DNA of 64,000 bases from MSPOR6 sp964652195 (GTDB lineage: Bacteria; Poribacteria; WGA-4E; WGA-3G). Of this stretch, positions 26,571 through 36,373 are shown one piece after another (the first letter of the stretch is position 1; every line of letters starts with the position of its first letter). Position numbers and translations under genes: made by a program. The stretch lies in contig CAZZBB010000106.1 in NCBI GenBank assembly GCA_964652195.1, forward strand, positions 1 through 64,000, written 5' to 3'. Under the pieces are notes generated by a model, which was given only the letters and a program-made list of their open reading frames with translations, was not told where the DNA came from and searched no databases.

Positions 26571-27836
26571 ATGAAATCGCTTACTTTTCTACCGATATTT
26601 TTAATATTCTTACTCACAAGTTGTAGCATTCTTATTAAGAAACCTGTTGAACCACATCCACCAATAATCTCCATTGATCCGGTTGAAAAACTACAGGAAA
26701 AAATCAATACAATCTTACAGGATGACCTATTCAATTCTGCAAGTATTGGTATTAATGTAATGTCAACTGAAACTGGTGAGATAATTTACTCCAAAAACTC
26801 ACTAAGACTACACCATCCTGCCTCTACAACAAAACTCTTTACTGCAGCTACAGCATTGGTAAAGCTGGGAACAGATTTTCAGTTTGAGACAACTCTCTAC
26901 CTTGATAATAATACTGAATCTCGTGTCACTAAAAATGTCTATCTTAAAGGGAAAGGTGATCCATTGCTTGGAATTGATGATATTGAAAAATTAGCAGTGG
27001 GATTTGTTAAATCAGGAGTTAAGTTTATAGAGGGAGATATTATCGTTGATGAATCATATTTTGACACTGTCCGTGAAGGACCTGGATGGATGTGGGATGA
27101 TAAACCCTTTCAATTAAGTGCTCTAAGTATAAGAAGTATTGAACCTGAGAATTACATGGATAGTAGAGCATTTGCTTGTGGACACATCTTAAAGACAAAA
27201 TTAATAGAAAATGGGATTTCTATAGGTGGTAAAGTAATCTCAGGAGAAGTTCCTGCAAAGGCTATTATGGTCAGTGAACATTTATCACCACCCCTTGGAG
27301 ATATTATTAGATTAATGAATAAACCGAGTGATAATTGGATAGCAGAATTTCTATTCAAGACAATCGGGGCAGAAGTAAAAGGGGTACCAGGAACCTGGAG
27401 AAAAGGTAGGGAAGCGATTACTGAGTTTTTAGATGAGATATTAACTGAACCACTTTCACACAGGTTCGTTGATGGATCAGGTCTTTCTCGTTACAATCTT
27501 ACCAGCACTGAGTTGCTTACACAGTTACTTATTTACATGCATAAACAATTTGAGATAATGCCTGAATTTTTATCCTCACTCCCAATCGCAGGTGTTGATG
27601 GTACGTTAAGAAATCGGATGCAAGGAATGTACGCAGAAAAGACTTTACGGGCCAAAACAGGAACACTTAGTGGCGTATCTGCACTTGCAGGATATACAGT
27701 GACAGATGAAGGTGAAGTACTGGCTTTTGGTATCCTAATTAGTCATTACATTGGTTCGTCTGCAACAGCACGTGGAATTCAAGATCAGATAGGGAGTATT
27801 CTGAGTGGATTTAAGAGACTACCAGAAACAAGATAG
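26571..27836 (+). CDS. dacB: D-Ala-D-Ala carboxypeptidase, PBP4/S13-type lipoprotein
   Basis: 421 residues. A lipobox (LTSC, Cys18) anchors it to a membrane. The S13 active-site motifs are SxxK at S85-TT-K88 (HPASTTKLF), SDN (KPSDNWIAEFL) and KTG (RAKTGTLSG). It would trim pentapeptide ends or cross-links of peptidoglycan in the periplasm. PBP4 proteins often carry a larger domain II insertion; here the region between SxxK and SDN is short. ATG 26571 was chosen over one 102 bp upstream because it begins the signal peptide. Confidence 0.85.
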   Translation: MKSLTFLPIFLIFLLTSCSILIKKPVEPHPPIISIDPVEKLQEKINTILQDDLFNSASIGINVMSTETGEIIYSKNSLRLHHPASTTKLFTAATALVKLGTDFQFETTLYLDNNTESRVTKNVYLKGKGDPLLGIDDIEKLAVGFVKSGVKFIEGDIIVDESYFDTVREGPGWMWDDKPFQLSALSIRSIEPENYMDSRAFACGHILKTKLIENGISIGGKVISGEVPAKAIMVSEHLSPPLGDIIRLMNKPSDNWIAEFLFKTIGAEVKGVPGTWRKGREAITEFLDEILTEPLSHRFVDGSGLSRYNLTSTELLTQLLIYMHKQFEIMPEFLSSLPIAGVDGTLRNRMQGMYAEKTLRAKTGTLSGVSALAGYTVTDEGEVLAFGILISHYIGSSATARGIQDQIGSILSGFKRLPETR

Positions 27837-27883
27837 AGTAGTGAATAATTGGTATGAATTTCATGCAATATAATAGATTGTCA

Positions 27884-28654
27884 TCATGAAATCACTGGTG
27901 GTGGTTCACCAACAGCAGACTTTCCGTCCTTCAACACCGGTTCAGCATTTCCCCATAAACGACTTCCATCACTTGAAAGAAGCGGTTCAGCAGAATATTG
28001 TGCTAAATAAGCTCTCCGCATGTTCTTTGTTGAATTCGTACCACTACAGTGGAAGTTGACACTTGTAAAAGCTACTATACTGCCAGCAGGAACAATTGCA
28101 GGTACACCCTTTTCCGGTCCAAAATAACCAACAAGGTCATTACTTTCTTCTTCACGGATATGTTTCACCCAAGAACGGATACCTATGTGCGAATACGGCA
28201 TAACATAAACCGTGCCATTCTCTTCAGACATATCATCTAAAGCACACCAACATGTGAGATATGGTTTATGATCCGGATAGCCGACATAACCTGAATCTTG
28301 ATGCCAACTAAACTTCATTCCTTCTTCTGCGCCTTTAACCACATACTGTTCCCAAAAAAGATAGGCGGTATCACCTAATGCAGCACGACAGACTTCTGCC
28401 ATTAAATCACTAAATAGAAAATCACGAAGTTTAGGTTGTTGTCTAAAGCAATTGGAAACAAAATAACGTTTGTTTCTATGATTTAATCCAATTACCTCCT
28501 TATTTTCTTGCTCCATACGAGCATCCATCTGACTAATGAATGTGCCACATTCTACGCGTAACAGTTCTAAGAGTGGATCTGGAATCACACTTTCTAATAT
28601 GAAGTAACCTTCTTCTTGATACTGTTGTTTCTGCTGATCAGTTATTTTGATCAA
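27884..28654 (-). CDS. Phytanoyl-CoA dioxygenase family protein
   Basis: 256 residues, a non-heme Fe(II)/2-oxoglutarate oxygenase. The iron ligands are HxD in FSWHQDSGYVGY and a distal His in NFHCSGTNSTKNMRRAYLAQYS; the downstream Arg binds 2-oxoglutarate. The start is a TTG at 28654 preceded by TAGGAG. It is the last gene of the SOD/sulfite oxidase operon (9-bp gap). The substrate is unknown. Confidence 0.85.
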   Translation of the reverse strand: MIKITDQQKQQYQEEGYFILESVIPDPLLELLRVECGTFISQMDARMEQENKEVIGLNHRNKRYFVSNCFRQQPKLRDFLFSDLMAEVCRAALGDTAYLFWEQYVVKGAEEGMKFSWHQDSGYVGYPDHKPYLTCWCALDDMSEENGTVYVMPYSHIGIRSWVKHIREEESNDLVGYFGPEKGVPAIVPAGSIVAFTSVNFHCSGTNSTKNMRRAYLAQYSAEPLLSSDGSRLWGNAEPVLKDGKSAVGEPPPVIS

Positions 28655-28663
28655 TTCAAACTC

Positions 28664-29797
28664 CTATTCTACCATAATCTTTCGAGTAATCTGACCGTTA
28701 CTTTCCCAGTAGGTGTGTTTATCAGTAATATATGATGAGTCACCTTCAGGTTGGATATTTCCCTTTGTATCAATTGATCTGGATACGATGGTATGTGTGC
28801 CTTGCGAAGGGTTATGCCAATTGTAGTGCCAAACCTTCCAAGCAAATTCCGCGTCCTCAACGGTATCAATTTCAGCAGTTTGCCAAGGTCCACCATCAAT
28901 ACTAACTTCAACAGTTTTTATAGGAGCACCCCAAGCAGCTCCATAGATTCTGTATTCATCTCCGAGACGCGTAACCTTTGCTGGTATAGACTTCAGTTGT
29001 GTTTTACCAACCGATGTTTCCATCCAAACAATTTCGCCATCCTCACGGGTTTCCTTACGCATAGTTACATAGTCTCGTGCCATGAACCTACCCATAAAAC
29101 GTCTATCTCGTATTTCAATCCTTTTTAACCACTTCACACATGCAATACCATACCAGCCGGGGGCAATTAATCTTAGAGGAGCACCATGTTTGTGTGGTAA
29201 TGGTTCTCCATTCATCTCATAACAGAGTATATGTGATTCATGTATTGCCTCATCAACTGACATACTTCGGGCAAAATTCTGTTTCATCGACACATCACGT
29301 CGTTTTTCTTCACCAGAATCATGCCCAAAAAAGATAACTTCAATTCCGTTTTCTTTAATTCCTGCCTTTTTTAAAATAGGAGCAAGTGGAGTTCCTCCCC
29401 ATTTTGCATTCCCTATCGCCCCAGTAAATGTTGGAAACCCATGGTTACCCGAACATTCTAATGTGTAGGTTACTTCCGTTTTTGGTAAGGATTTTATTTC
29501 ATCAATAGTCAATGTTATAGGATTCTCAACCAAACCACTAATTTCTAACTTCCAGTTAGCACGTTCTGTCTCATCAATTTTCGGCACACCGTAATGAGAG
29601 ACATTAAAGAAGTCCTTATTTGGAGTAATGAATGTATCGAATTTGTGCCAATCAAGTCCACGGTTCGATTCTGGTTCATTTATGAATGGTATAAGTTCTT
29701 CCCCTTCACGGTTAGGGAATGCATAGAGTGCCCAAGGACTTAACAATAAACCGGTAAGTGTTAATCCTGATTTTTCTAAGAAATGTCTACGATCCAT
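28664..29797 (-). CDS. Exported sulfite-oxidase-type molybdopterin enzyme
   Basis: 377 residues. A Tat signal begins MDRRHFLEKSGLTLTG. The SUOX molybdopterin domain has Cys115 (YTLECSGNHG) as the Mo ligand, plus CYEMNGEPLPHKHGAPLRL and APGWYGIACVKWLKRIE. A C-terminal Mo-co dimerisation domain (VEVSIDGGPWQTAEI, HTIVSRSIDTKGNIQPEG) follows. There is no heme domain, so electrons must pass to a separate acceptor. It probably oxidises sulfite or a related compound in the periplasm. It follows the SOD gene by 9 bp. Confidence 0.88.
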   Translation of the reverse strand: MDRRHFLEKSGLTLTGLLLSPWALYAFPNREGEELIPFINEPESNRGLDWHKFDTFITPNKDFFNVSHYGVPKIDETERANWKLEISGLVENPITLTIDEIKSLPKTEVTYTLECSGNHGFPTFTGAIGNAKWGGTPLAPILKKAGIKENGIEVIFFGHDSGEEKRRDVSMKQNFARSMSVDEAIHESHILCYEMNGEPLPHKHGAPLRLIAPGWYGIACVKWLKRIEIRDRRFMGRFMARDYVTMRKETREDGEIVWMETSVGKTQLKSIPAKVTRLGDEYRIYGAAWGAPIKTVEVSIDGGPWQTAEIDTVEDAEFAWKVWHYNWHNPSQGTHTIVSRSIDTKGNIQPEGDSSYITDKHTYWESNGQITRKIMVE

Positions 29798-29806
29798 AGG
29801 TGTACT

Positions 29807-30553
29807 CTATCCTTTCATTGCTTCGATATAATTGAGGTTAACCTGTTTCCAATTCACAACATTGGTCCAGGCATCAATATAATCTGCCCGTTTGTTCTGA
29901 TACTTCAAATAATATGCATGTTCCCAGACATCAAGACCGAGAATAGGCGTGTGCCCATCCATCAAAGGACTATCTTGATTCTTTGTAGAGTATATCTGAA
30001 GCTTCTTCTTATCATCAACTACAAGCCATGTCCAACCAGAACCGAAATGAGTTTTTGCTGTTGTTAAAAATTTCTCTTTAGCTGCATCAACAGATCCAAA
30101 TGTAGATTTCATCGAATCCGCTACTTTCCCATTTAACTCCCTTCCACCTTTAATCATAGTTGTCCAGAAGAGTGTATGGTTGGCATGTCCACCACCACTA
30201 TTGATTACTGCTTGACGGATTGTCTTCGGTACTTTATCAATATTTCGAAGTAAGTCTTCTATAGACTGGTCTGACAAATCATGATAATCACCAATAGCAG
30301 CATTGAGTTTATTAACATAACCCTGGTGATGTTTTCCGTGATGAATCTCCATAGTACGTTTGTCAATATATGGCTCAAGCGCATCATGGGAATATCTTAG
30401 ATCAGGTAAGACATATTCATGAGTATGGTCATGGGTATCCGTCCCATGTTCTGATTTTTCATGACTATCGGCATAAAGACGTAGTGGATTTGAAGTAAGA
30501 ACAATCCCTGCTATAGCCGTACTACCATTTATAATAAAATTTCGTCGGTTCAT
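29807..30553 (-). CDS. sodA: Exported Mn-type superoxide dismutase
   Basis: 248 residues. An N-terminal Tat-like leader (MNRRNFIINGSTAIAGIVL) and a His-rich spacer (HGTDTHDHTHEY) precede the Fe/Mn SOD fold. Metal ligands are H71, H126, D208 and H212 (DVWEHAYYLKY). The residues GGGHANHTLFW and NQDSPLMDG (Gly and Gln positions) suit the Mn-using branch. Most bacterial Fe/Mn SODs are cytoplasmic, so export is notable. It is the first gene of a three-gene operon. The His-rich spacer may bind metal. Confidence 0.9.
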   Translation of the reverse strand: MNRRNFIINGSTAIAGIVLTSNPLRLYADSHEKSEHGTDTHDHTHEYVLPDLRYSHDALEPYIDKRTMEIHHGKHHQGYVNKLNAAIGDYHDLSDQSIEDLLRNIDKVPKTIRQAVINSGGGHANHTLFWTTMIKGGRELNGKVADSMKSTFGSVDAAKEKFLTTAKTHFGSGWTWLVVDDKKKLQIYSTKNQDSPLMDGHTPILGLDVWEHAYYLKYQNKRADYIDAWTNVVNWKQVNLNYIEAMKG

Positions 30554-30709
30554 TGGTTAGCCTCTTGAGTAGGGTTTGATATAAATCTTAACAAAAGAAA
30601 TGAATGTATGTCAAGAAGGATTTGATAAAACCGTTGATTTATGTAAAAATATATGAAATAGGGATAAATTTGTATAACATTAGTATATAAGATAGGAAGA
30701 ATTTACAAT
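30554..30709. other. Divergent intergenic region
   Basis: 156 bp between the divergent SOD operon and the nuclease-like gene. It contains AT-rich stretches that could form -10 boxes in either direction, such as TATAAGATAGGAA near 30690, but no confident promoter pair. No structure is seen. Confidence 0.4.
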
Positions 30710-31468
30710 ATGCCAAATGAACTTTCAAGACTTGAACCAGTAGATTTACGTACAGAATGGAATAATGAGGCAAATGACTTTACACCTTGGTTAGCCCAGG
30801 ATGAAAACCTTGAATTACTTGGAGAAACATTGGGTTTTGAGCTTGAATTAGGAGGTCAAGAAGTCAATGTAGGCCCCTTTCGTGCAGATTTACTTTGTAA
30901 GAATACAGCAGACAATACTTGGGTAGTAATAGAAAACCAATTAGAAAAAACAGATCATTGGCATCTTGGGCAGATTTTAACATATTTCGCTGGTTTAGAT
31001 GTGCGCACGATCATTTGGATAGCAAGTGAGTTTCAAGATGAACATAGAGCAGCAATTGACAAATTGAATGAAATCACACAAGAGGAATATCAATTTTTTG
31101 GGATTGAAATAAAACTATGGAAAATTGATGATTCTCAAGCAGCTCCACAGTTTGAAATTGTAACTAATCCTAACGATTGGCGAGGAACTGTAACAAAAAA
31201 CACAAAACGTGCTATAAAAGGAGAATTATCAGATACAGATCTTCAATTAGAAAGATACTGGTCTGGCTTACGCGATTATATGATACAGAACAATAGTAAT
31301 CTGAAATGTCCTAAACCTGGTCCTTGGAGATTCTTAATTCATAGTATTGGTCGAACTGGATTCAGTATCGATTCCTGGATTGGTACTATAAGAAAGAAGC
31401 AGGAAAACTCCGAACAATTGCAATTATTTTGTATTTTCAAGATATTATGTGCTCAGATTTGTTACTAA
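30710..31468 (+). pseudogene. DUF4268-like PD-(D/E)XK nuclease-type gene, frameshifted
   Basis: The first ~230 residues are intact. They contain VGPFRADLLCKN and WVVIENQLEKTDHWHLGQ, which fit a PD-(D/E)XK core (D...E-x-Q/K), and a KPGPWRFLIHSIGRTG block of DUF4268-type proteins. After about residue 232 the listed frame turns nonsensical (LQLFCIFKILCAQICY), whereas another frame reads LRTIAIILYFQD. A frameshift therefore lies near 31405-31412 in a GGAAAACTCC stretch. The C-terminal domain is not recovered, and a transposase gene ends 92 bp beyond. The function, perhaps DNA-processing or defence, is inactivated. Confidence 0.65.
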
Positions 31469-31559
31469 CGCACATCTGAAGAACCCGTGAGAATAAATGG
31501 AGAGTATGAATATAATAATTATCTGACATTTATCAAAGAGGTTCAGATTCCTATGTTTA

Positions 31560-32714
31560 TCAGTGTTCTTTTCGAATTTGTTCATGAAAATGCTTACTGA
31601 GATTAGACAAGATGTGTCTTTGTCCAGAAAGTTCAAGTTTTATTTGATGAAAAGTTTTTCGACTTAATCGACTCACTTGTTGCATGAATAGATAACTCAA
31701 TACCTTTACGCTTAGACTTACATATGCACCTTCTCGTTTCCCTAAACTCATTGATGAAAGGTGTAGGTCAGTTTTAAGGTGTCTCCAAAATCGTTCTATG
31801 CTGTGATGTTGAGACCATATTCTTAGGATCTCACAGGACCGCAAGGGTTTGCCAAACACCAACATTGTCCGGGTTTTTCCCATATCCAAGAAGAAGAGGA
31901 GCACCAGTGAACCGAATGTATTACTTATAGTTTTGCTGCGATAAGAAGGTCTAGGACACCCCCATTGTTTAGGATTCAGTTGTACCTGTTTTTTATGTTC
32001 TGAGAGTTTAGCAGTCTTGTCATTGATTGTCATCCGATAGTTGCTTTTACCGTGAATGAGTATGTTTTCAAACCCTAAATCCAACAAAATATCAACTAGG
32101 TTATGACTCCCATACCACGAATCAAAAGTGATCGGATATTTTCTCAGATCCACACCCGAAGCATCAAAGAAATCTAATACCTCTTTGAGCATCGCAACAA
32201 AACAGGAGAATTTATCCGTGTTTCCTCTTCCTTGTTTGCTTATAATACGAATGTTAAGGGGGATAACCATACTGCCGATCGAAATCGTGATACCTAACAC
32301 ATTTCTGCCACGGATTGCGTTATTATGTTTTTTTGACCACCAAGGGTAGTTGTAGGATAGGAGTTTACCATAGCGCGAATCATTTGTATCATCTACACTG
32401 ATTGTGATGCGACGACGAGATTTTGTAGAAGCACTTTTTGATTCGACATCTTGTATCTCCTCAAGGGCGATGGTACATCCGATACACCTCAAAAGACATT
32501 TCCACTGATAAAGACTGAACGCTTTCAGCTGCCGATATAGGTTTGATCGTGAGATCGCTAAAGCGTTTGCTATTTGATTTGGATTGTAAAGTCCAAAAAG
32601 ATGACCCATTGAAAGGAGAAGTAAGACTTCTTGAAGTTGGTATGTCATCTTTCGAAAGTTTGAAAAAAGAAGCATTTGAGAATTCATAGCAGTTTTGTTA
32701 ATATGTGATTGCAT
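31560..32714 (-). mobile_element. IS4-superfamily DDE transposase, intact
   Basis: 384 residues. The DDE triad is plausible as D in TISVDDTNDSRYGK, D in PITFDSWYGSHNL and E in HHSIERFWRHLKTD. An N-terminal HTH (NPNQIANALAISRSNLYRQL) would bind the ends. The frame is unbroken and the length is usual for an IS transposase, so it may be active. I could not find its terminal inverted repeats in the 100 bp on the left or 150 bp on the right. The family assignment within IS4/IS701-like groups is uncertain. Confidence 0.75.
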
Positions 32715-33189
32715 GGGATACTCTCCTAATTAGTTATCTGAAATATTTACTATAAGGATGATATCTCATACACTATAAGTCAATAAAAAATAAAAATAAA
32801 ACGCATTTTCATAACGAAATATACCCTGAATGACGATTGTTATTAAGTTAAACACAAGTTTGAGAAATATCAGATTATTAACAATAACTGATGATATTGG
32901 GGTTGTTTTGGGCAATTTAAAGACAATAATTCCAATGATACTTCCAACAATATTTTGGCAGTAATAGATTAACCAGATATTGACCTATCTACATTAGAAT
33001 TTGTAGAATGTTTCCATGTTTCAGAACCTTTGAATAAAGATTATTGGAAAGAGAAATTCTATAGGTTTGTGGATATATTATCGCAGGTGTCCATCTGGAA
33101 CCTGGTATAGTGAAGACTGTATTGATACAGTTGGAATGTATGCGCGCCCTTAAAGCGCACATACAGGATCAGAGAACTGATAAAATAAG
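32715..33189. other. 475-bp decayed gap right of the IS
   Basis: No gene is recognised. One stretch near 32970-33075 is open on the plus strand and reads PDIDLSTLEFVECFHVSEP, then YWKEKFYRFVDIL. It may be a leftover of a lost gene but has no start. Right of it lies a GTATGCGCGCCC/GCGCACATAC imperfect inverted repeat. Confidence 0.4.
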
Positions 33190-33794
33190 CTACCATATTG
33201 TCACTTCGGGGTGTTCTACAGGAGCTTCTGACTCAGATCTATGAAGTATGTTTGCTTCTTCACCCCGATGTTCTTTGACATTAATCCAGCCTCTTGTGTT
33301 ACCATATTGAAGTTGATAATCATTTATAATAAGCGGATCTGTGTCTTCAACCCATTCTGCTGACGAATATGCCGATTTTGAAAATATTCCATCGTGTCGT
33401 CCTATAATAACTGGGGTTGAAGAAAAATAATTGCGCAAAGTAAGTCCGAGTTGTGAACCAAACCCATCACATCTGCACTTGCTTGATATTCTCCAGTAAC
33501 CCCGTCTTCGTTGCAGCCAAGGGTTGTCGAAGCAGAAGTATAAAAGTGTTGTTCGTAAGCCATCTCAGCATAAACATTACTATAACTATACACAGGTCCA
33601 TCAGAATCATTTCCACTCTGTTGTACCCATTCATACAAGAATGGATCGTCATCTTCATGATCAGTCATACGATATTCTTCCATAGCATCCCGGTTTATTG
33701 TGTCACCATAATTATTCGTACCCCGTAAAGCAAAAATAACAGTAGTGAAACAAAGAACAAGGAGAATACTCAGAATCAACAATAATCTATTCAT
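33190..33794 (-). pseudogene. Exported protein gene broken by one frameshift
   Basis: Two overlapping frames form one protein. The first (33402-33794) starts with a signal peptide (MNRLLLILSILLVLCFTTVI) and runs to ...EYQASAD. Beyond about 33470 that frame becomes meaningless. The other frame continues as DGFGSQLGLTLRNYFSSTP, then HDGIFSKSAYSSAEW and NTRGWINVKEHRGEE, ending at 33190. Restoring one base would give about 195 residues. No family is recognised. The gene overlaps by 4 bp with the next leftward gene and is probably its operon partner. Confidence 0.7.
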
Positions 33795-34489
33795 TTTATT
33801 ACCTTCCTCTCAATATTCAAATATGAATAAGGTTCAATTCCATCATCAATACTCTTTACATCAAAACCAGTTAGATCAGGTAATCTACCCCGATCTATTC
33901 GGATATTGTCATCAGGGTGACTTAAAATGCCACCTTCTTGTAGATAGACTCTGCCACGAATCGTAGGATAAATTAGACCGTTTTCTATCACAGCACCATC
34001 GGTGCGAATGCCATTCTCCCAGAGTTTGACACGCACTCTTCGCATCAACTCATGCTCTGCGGATGGCAAATGTTCCCACGGGATAAAAGTCATCCCTTCA
34101 GGTGTTTTGGGATAAGGACCAAAACCAAAACGAGAAACTGGTACCATTTCAGTAGTATCATTTTCATCTGTTTTCAATGTAGAATTCAACGGGACTTCTG
34201 ATGTATCCTCCGATACGACACGCTGATTGACTTCCGCCTCTTGTGAAGAGGAAATGCTATTTATTTCAACTGTCTCACTATTAATTGGGACTGACTGTTT
34301 TTTTACAGACACATCAGGTTTTCTGTTTTGAGACATTTGCCAACGTTGGAGAATTGCATTAGATTCTTCTAATCGTTTTCGGTAGGAAGTTATTTCATAC
34401 TGGAACCAGAGGTAACAAACGAGACAAAATAGGATCAAATAACCGATACCTCCAATAAACCATTTGTTTGTAAAAAAATTGTGAATCAT
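33791..34489 (-). CDS. Membrane-anchored protein with conserved C-terminal domain
   Basis: 232 residues. One transmembrane helix (about 10-29) precedes a low-complexity Ser/Glu/Thr linker (35-110). A globular domain follows: RFGFGPYPKTPEGMTFIPW, then HELMRRVRVKLWENGIRTDG and GLIYPTIRGRVYL. No enzymatic motif is seen and the family is unknown. It overlaps the broken exported-protein gene downstream by 4 bp, so the two were probably one operon. The ATG follows an AGGTAAAAT stretch. Confidence 0.6.
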   Translation of the reverse strand: MIHNFFTNKWFIGGIGYLILFCLVCYLWFQYEITSYRKRLEESNAILQRWQMSQNRKPDVSVKKQSVPINSETVEINSISSSQEAEVNQRVVSEDTSEVPLNSTLKTDENDTTEMVPVSRFGFGPYPKTPEGMTFIPWEHLPSAEHELMRRVRVKLWENGIRTDGAVIENGLIYPTIRGRVYLQEGGILSHPDDNIRIDRGRLPDLTGFDVKSIDDGIEPYSYLNIERKVIK

Positions 34490-34577
34490 ATTTTACCTCC
34501 AAATTTGCTTTGTGAATTCCAGATTTCGCATATTAATTCAAAATAACATAATTCAAAGGTTTAAAGATACATTCAGC

Positions 34578-34625
34578 AGCATTACCATAGCATCTTAGGT
34601 TAGCATTACCATAGCATCTTAGGTT
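34578..34625. repeat. 24-bp tandem duplication
   Basis: AGCATTACCATAGCATCTTA plus GGTT occurs twice back to back with no mismatches (34578-34601 and 34602-34625). It lies between the membrane protein gene and an IS. It may be a recent slippage event or a replication/repair scar. Confidence 0.85.
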
Positions 34626-34807
34626 AATATCACATATTTTTTTAATTAACTAAACAGTAAAAATTTGAGAGTTTACATATCTAATGTTTTGAGCAGAATA
34701 TATGATTACCCTCTATATCGTTCAACTTGTTCCTTACTGTAATATACGATAACATTTTGCAAAAATAAAATCGAGTTATTTTTATTTTTTTACTACATCT
34801 GTTATCT

Positions 34808-36373
34808 CAATACCTTCGCCAATTATCCTGGATTTATATCAGGATGCGTGTAATGAATAGCACCGATTGAACTTAGATGTTGTGTGATCTCATCAATAAC
34901 AATTTGTTCAGGTTTTTGCGGAAGTATTTTTAATGTTTCCTCTAAATATTTCAAACCTCTATAGTGTGATTTCAGATCTAAAACACTATAGGGTGTATTC
35001 TCATCACCAAATCTGTTTTTGAGTTTCGCACTAACCGATACCATAAACATTGATAGGTTTGCTGCATTATTCACAGGTGTTTTGTTGACATTCATAGAAT
35101 CTTGTAATCCCCAATATTGTTTCGCATCCCCGAAGTTGAACTCGATTTGAAAACGAAGGGAATAATAGTCAATCATTTTTTCAGCATCTCATGCTAAATC
35201 AGAACTAAACAATAAGATGTAGGATTGCTGATTTGTTAGCAAGTTAGTCTTGCGGACACAAACGATATTTAGAAGTTCTGTGAACTTTCGGTGCCGTAAG
35301 TTCATTTGATACACTTCGGTTCTGATGTCATGTGTCGTTTCAGTAGAAATGGGGTATTTTGGTTCAATCTCTCGTGGATTGAACTTTTCTCCGTAGACCC
35401 GTGGTCGTCCTGGTCCCTTTGGAGATGTTGTCGGTTGCCAATACAATGCGGCATCCGTACAAAGTTTTGAAATAAGATGGAGTCCACATTGTTTTGTCAT
35501 TTGTTGTGCGTTATTGTGTCCAAAATACCCATCAAGCACCAAATAACGGAGTGGGATCAAATCTTTTATTTCTTGTCGTATGGACAAGACAATCGTCTGA
35601 AGTTGTTTCAAAATACCGGTAAGCACGACCTCGTCCTTATTACGGTTTTTGCTTCCTTTTGGACGCCCGCGGGGTCGTATGAGTTCTGTGTTATCGCAAA
35701 CCTGCTGTATGGGTGCTGAAGGGGTAGGTTCCGATGATGTGTCATCTCGGACAATCTGCTCTATAAACATTGGATAAGCATCTCGCTTCTTGACACTCAC
35801 TAAAGATACGCCTAAAAACGACAAACTTGGAATCGTTTTTCCGTATAATGCGGAGAAGAAACGGAATAAACCGTAAGTGTTTTTCCCAGATTTTGGCTTG
35901 ACTGTTTCGTCTGCCGCAAGGAAATATTCGCTTTCAGGATCAAGCAGATGTGAACGAAAAAAGATCCAAAAGAGAGTTCCCCAAGGTAGATCGGTGCTAA
36001 AAAAGCGTTGTATCGTGCGATAGCTACCACCTTTTGGTGTCCAACGAGAGATATTTAGCATTGTGACCCGTCCTGTCATCGCAAGTAGTGCGAATACAAC
36101 AATAGAAAAATGGCGAAGTGTCGCTGTTGATAATGTGGTGCAAAAACTGTAACAAGTGCTATAAATTCTGGTATGGGTGAATGTCCTTTTTGAAATGTTA
36201 TGGTTTATGAAGATTAAGAATTAAATTAGGTAATATTCGGGCGGGGCTTTTTTATATTTAATTTAGCCGTCCCTACGATAATTTTATGGGTTGGATTACC
36301 GAAAGATTTATTTAAACTTCATATACCATAGGACATTTGCCTTATTTATTCAACTATTTTGGCGAAGGTATTG
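34808..36373. mobile_element. IS4-like insertion sequence, 1566 bp, with 15-bp inverted ends
   Basis: CAATACCTTCGCCAA at 34808-34822 is matched by its exact complement at 36359-36373, framing the transposase gene on the minus strand. Length and structure suit an IS4-type element. More copies of the same end sequence lie just outside at 36841-36855 (exact) and 36888-36902 (CAATACCTTCGCAAA). They suggest nested or solo ends. No clear target duplication is seen. Confidence 0.75.
34823..36079 (-). pseudogene. IS4-family transposase with an in-frame TGA
   Basis: The two parts are in one frame. 35189-36079 (296 residues) ends SYILLFSSDLA, then TGA at 35189-35191. Four codons later the same frame continues MIDYYSLRFQIEFNFGDAKQYWGL (34823-35176). 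Related transposases read through this point. Catalytic positions look present: D in YFLAADETVK, D in YLVLDGYFGH, and E in FQIEFNF. A single nonsense change (TGA, perhaps from TTA) therefore separates the DDE residues. Nothing suggests selenocysteine. The element is probably inactive unless read-through occurs. Confidence 0.85.

Noticed and set aside
33467..33658. 63-codon minus-strand frame overlapping the frameshifted gene
   Set aside because: It is the third frame of the same region; the two other frames join into one coherent protein.
35176..35191. TGA as selenocysteine codon
   Set aside because: No SECIS-like hairpin is evident downstream and family members do not have Cys/Sec here; a nonsense mutation is simpler.
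36181..36260. GGGCGGGGCTTTTTT as a terminator for the IS
   Set aside because: No complementary upstream stem was found, only a T-run.
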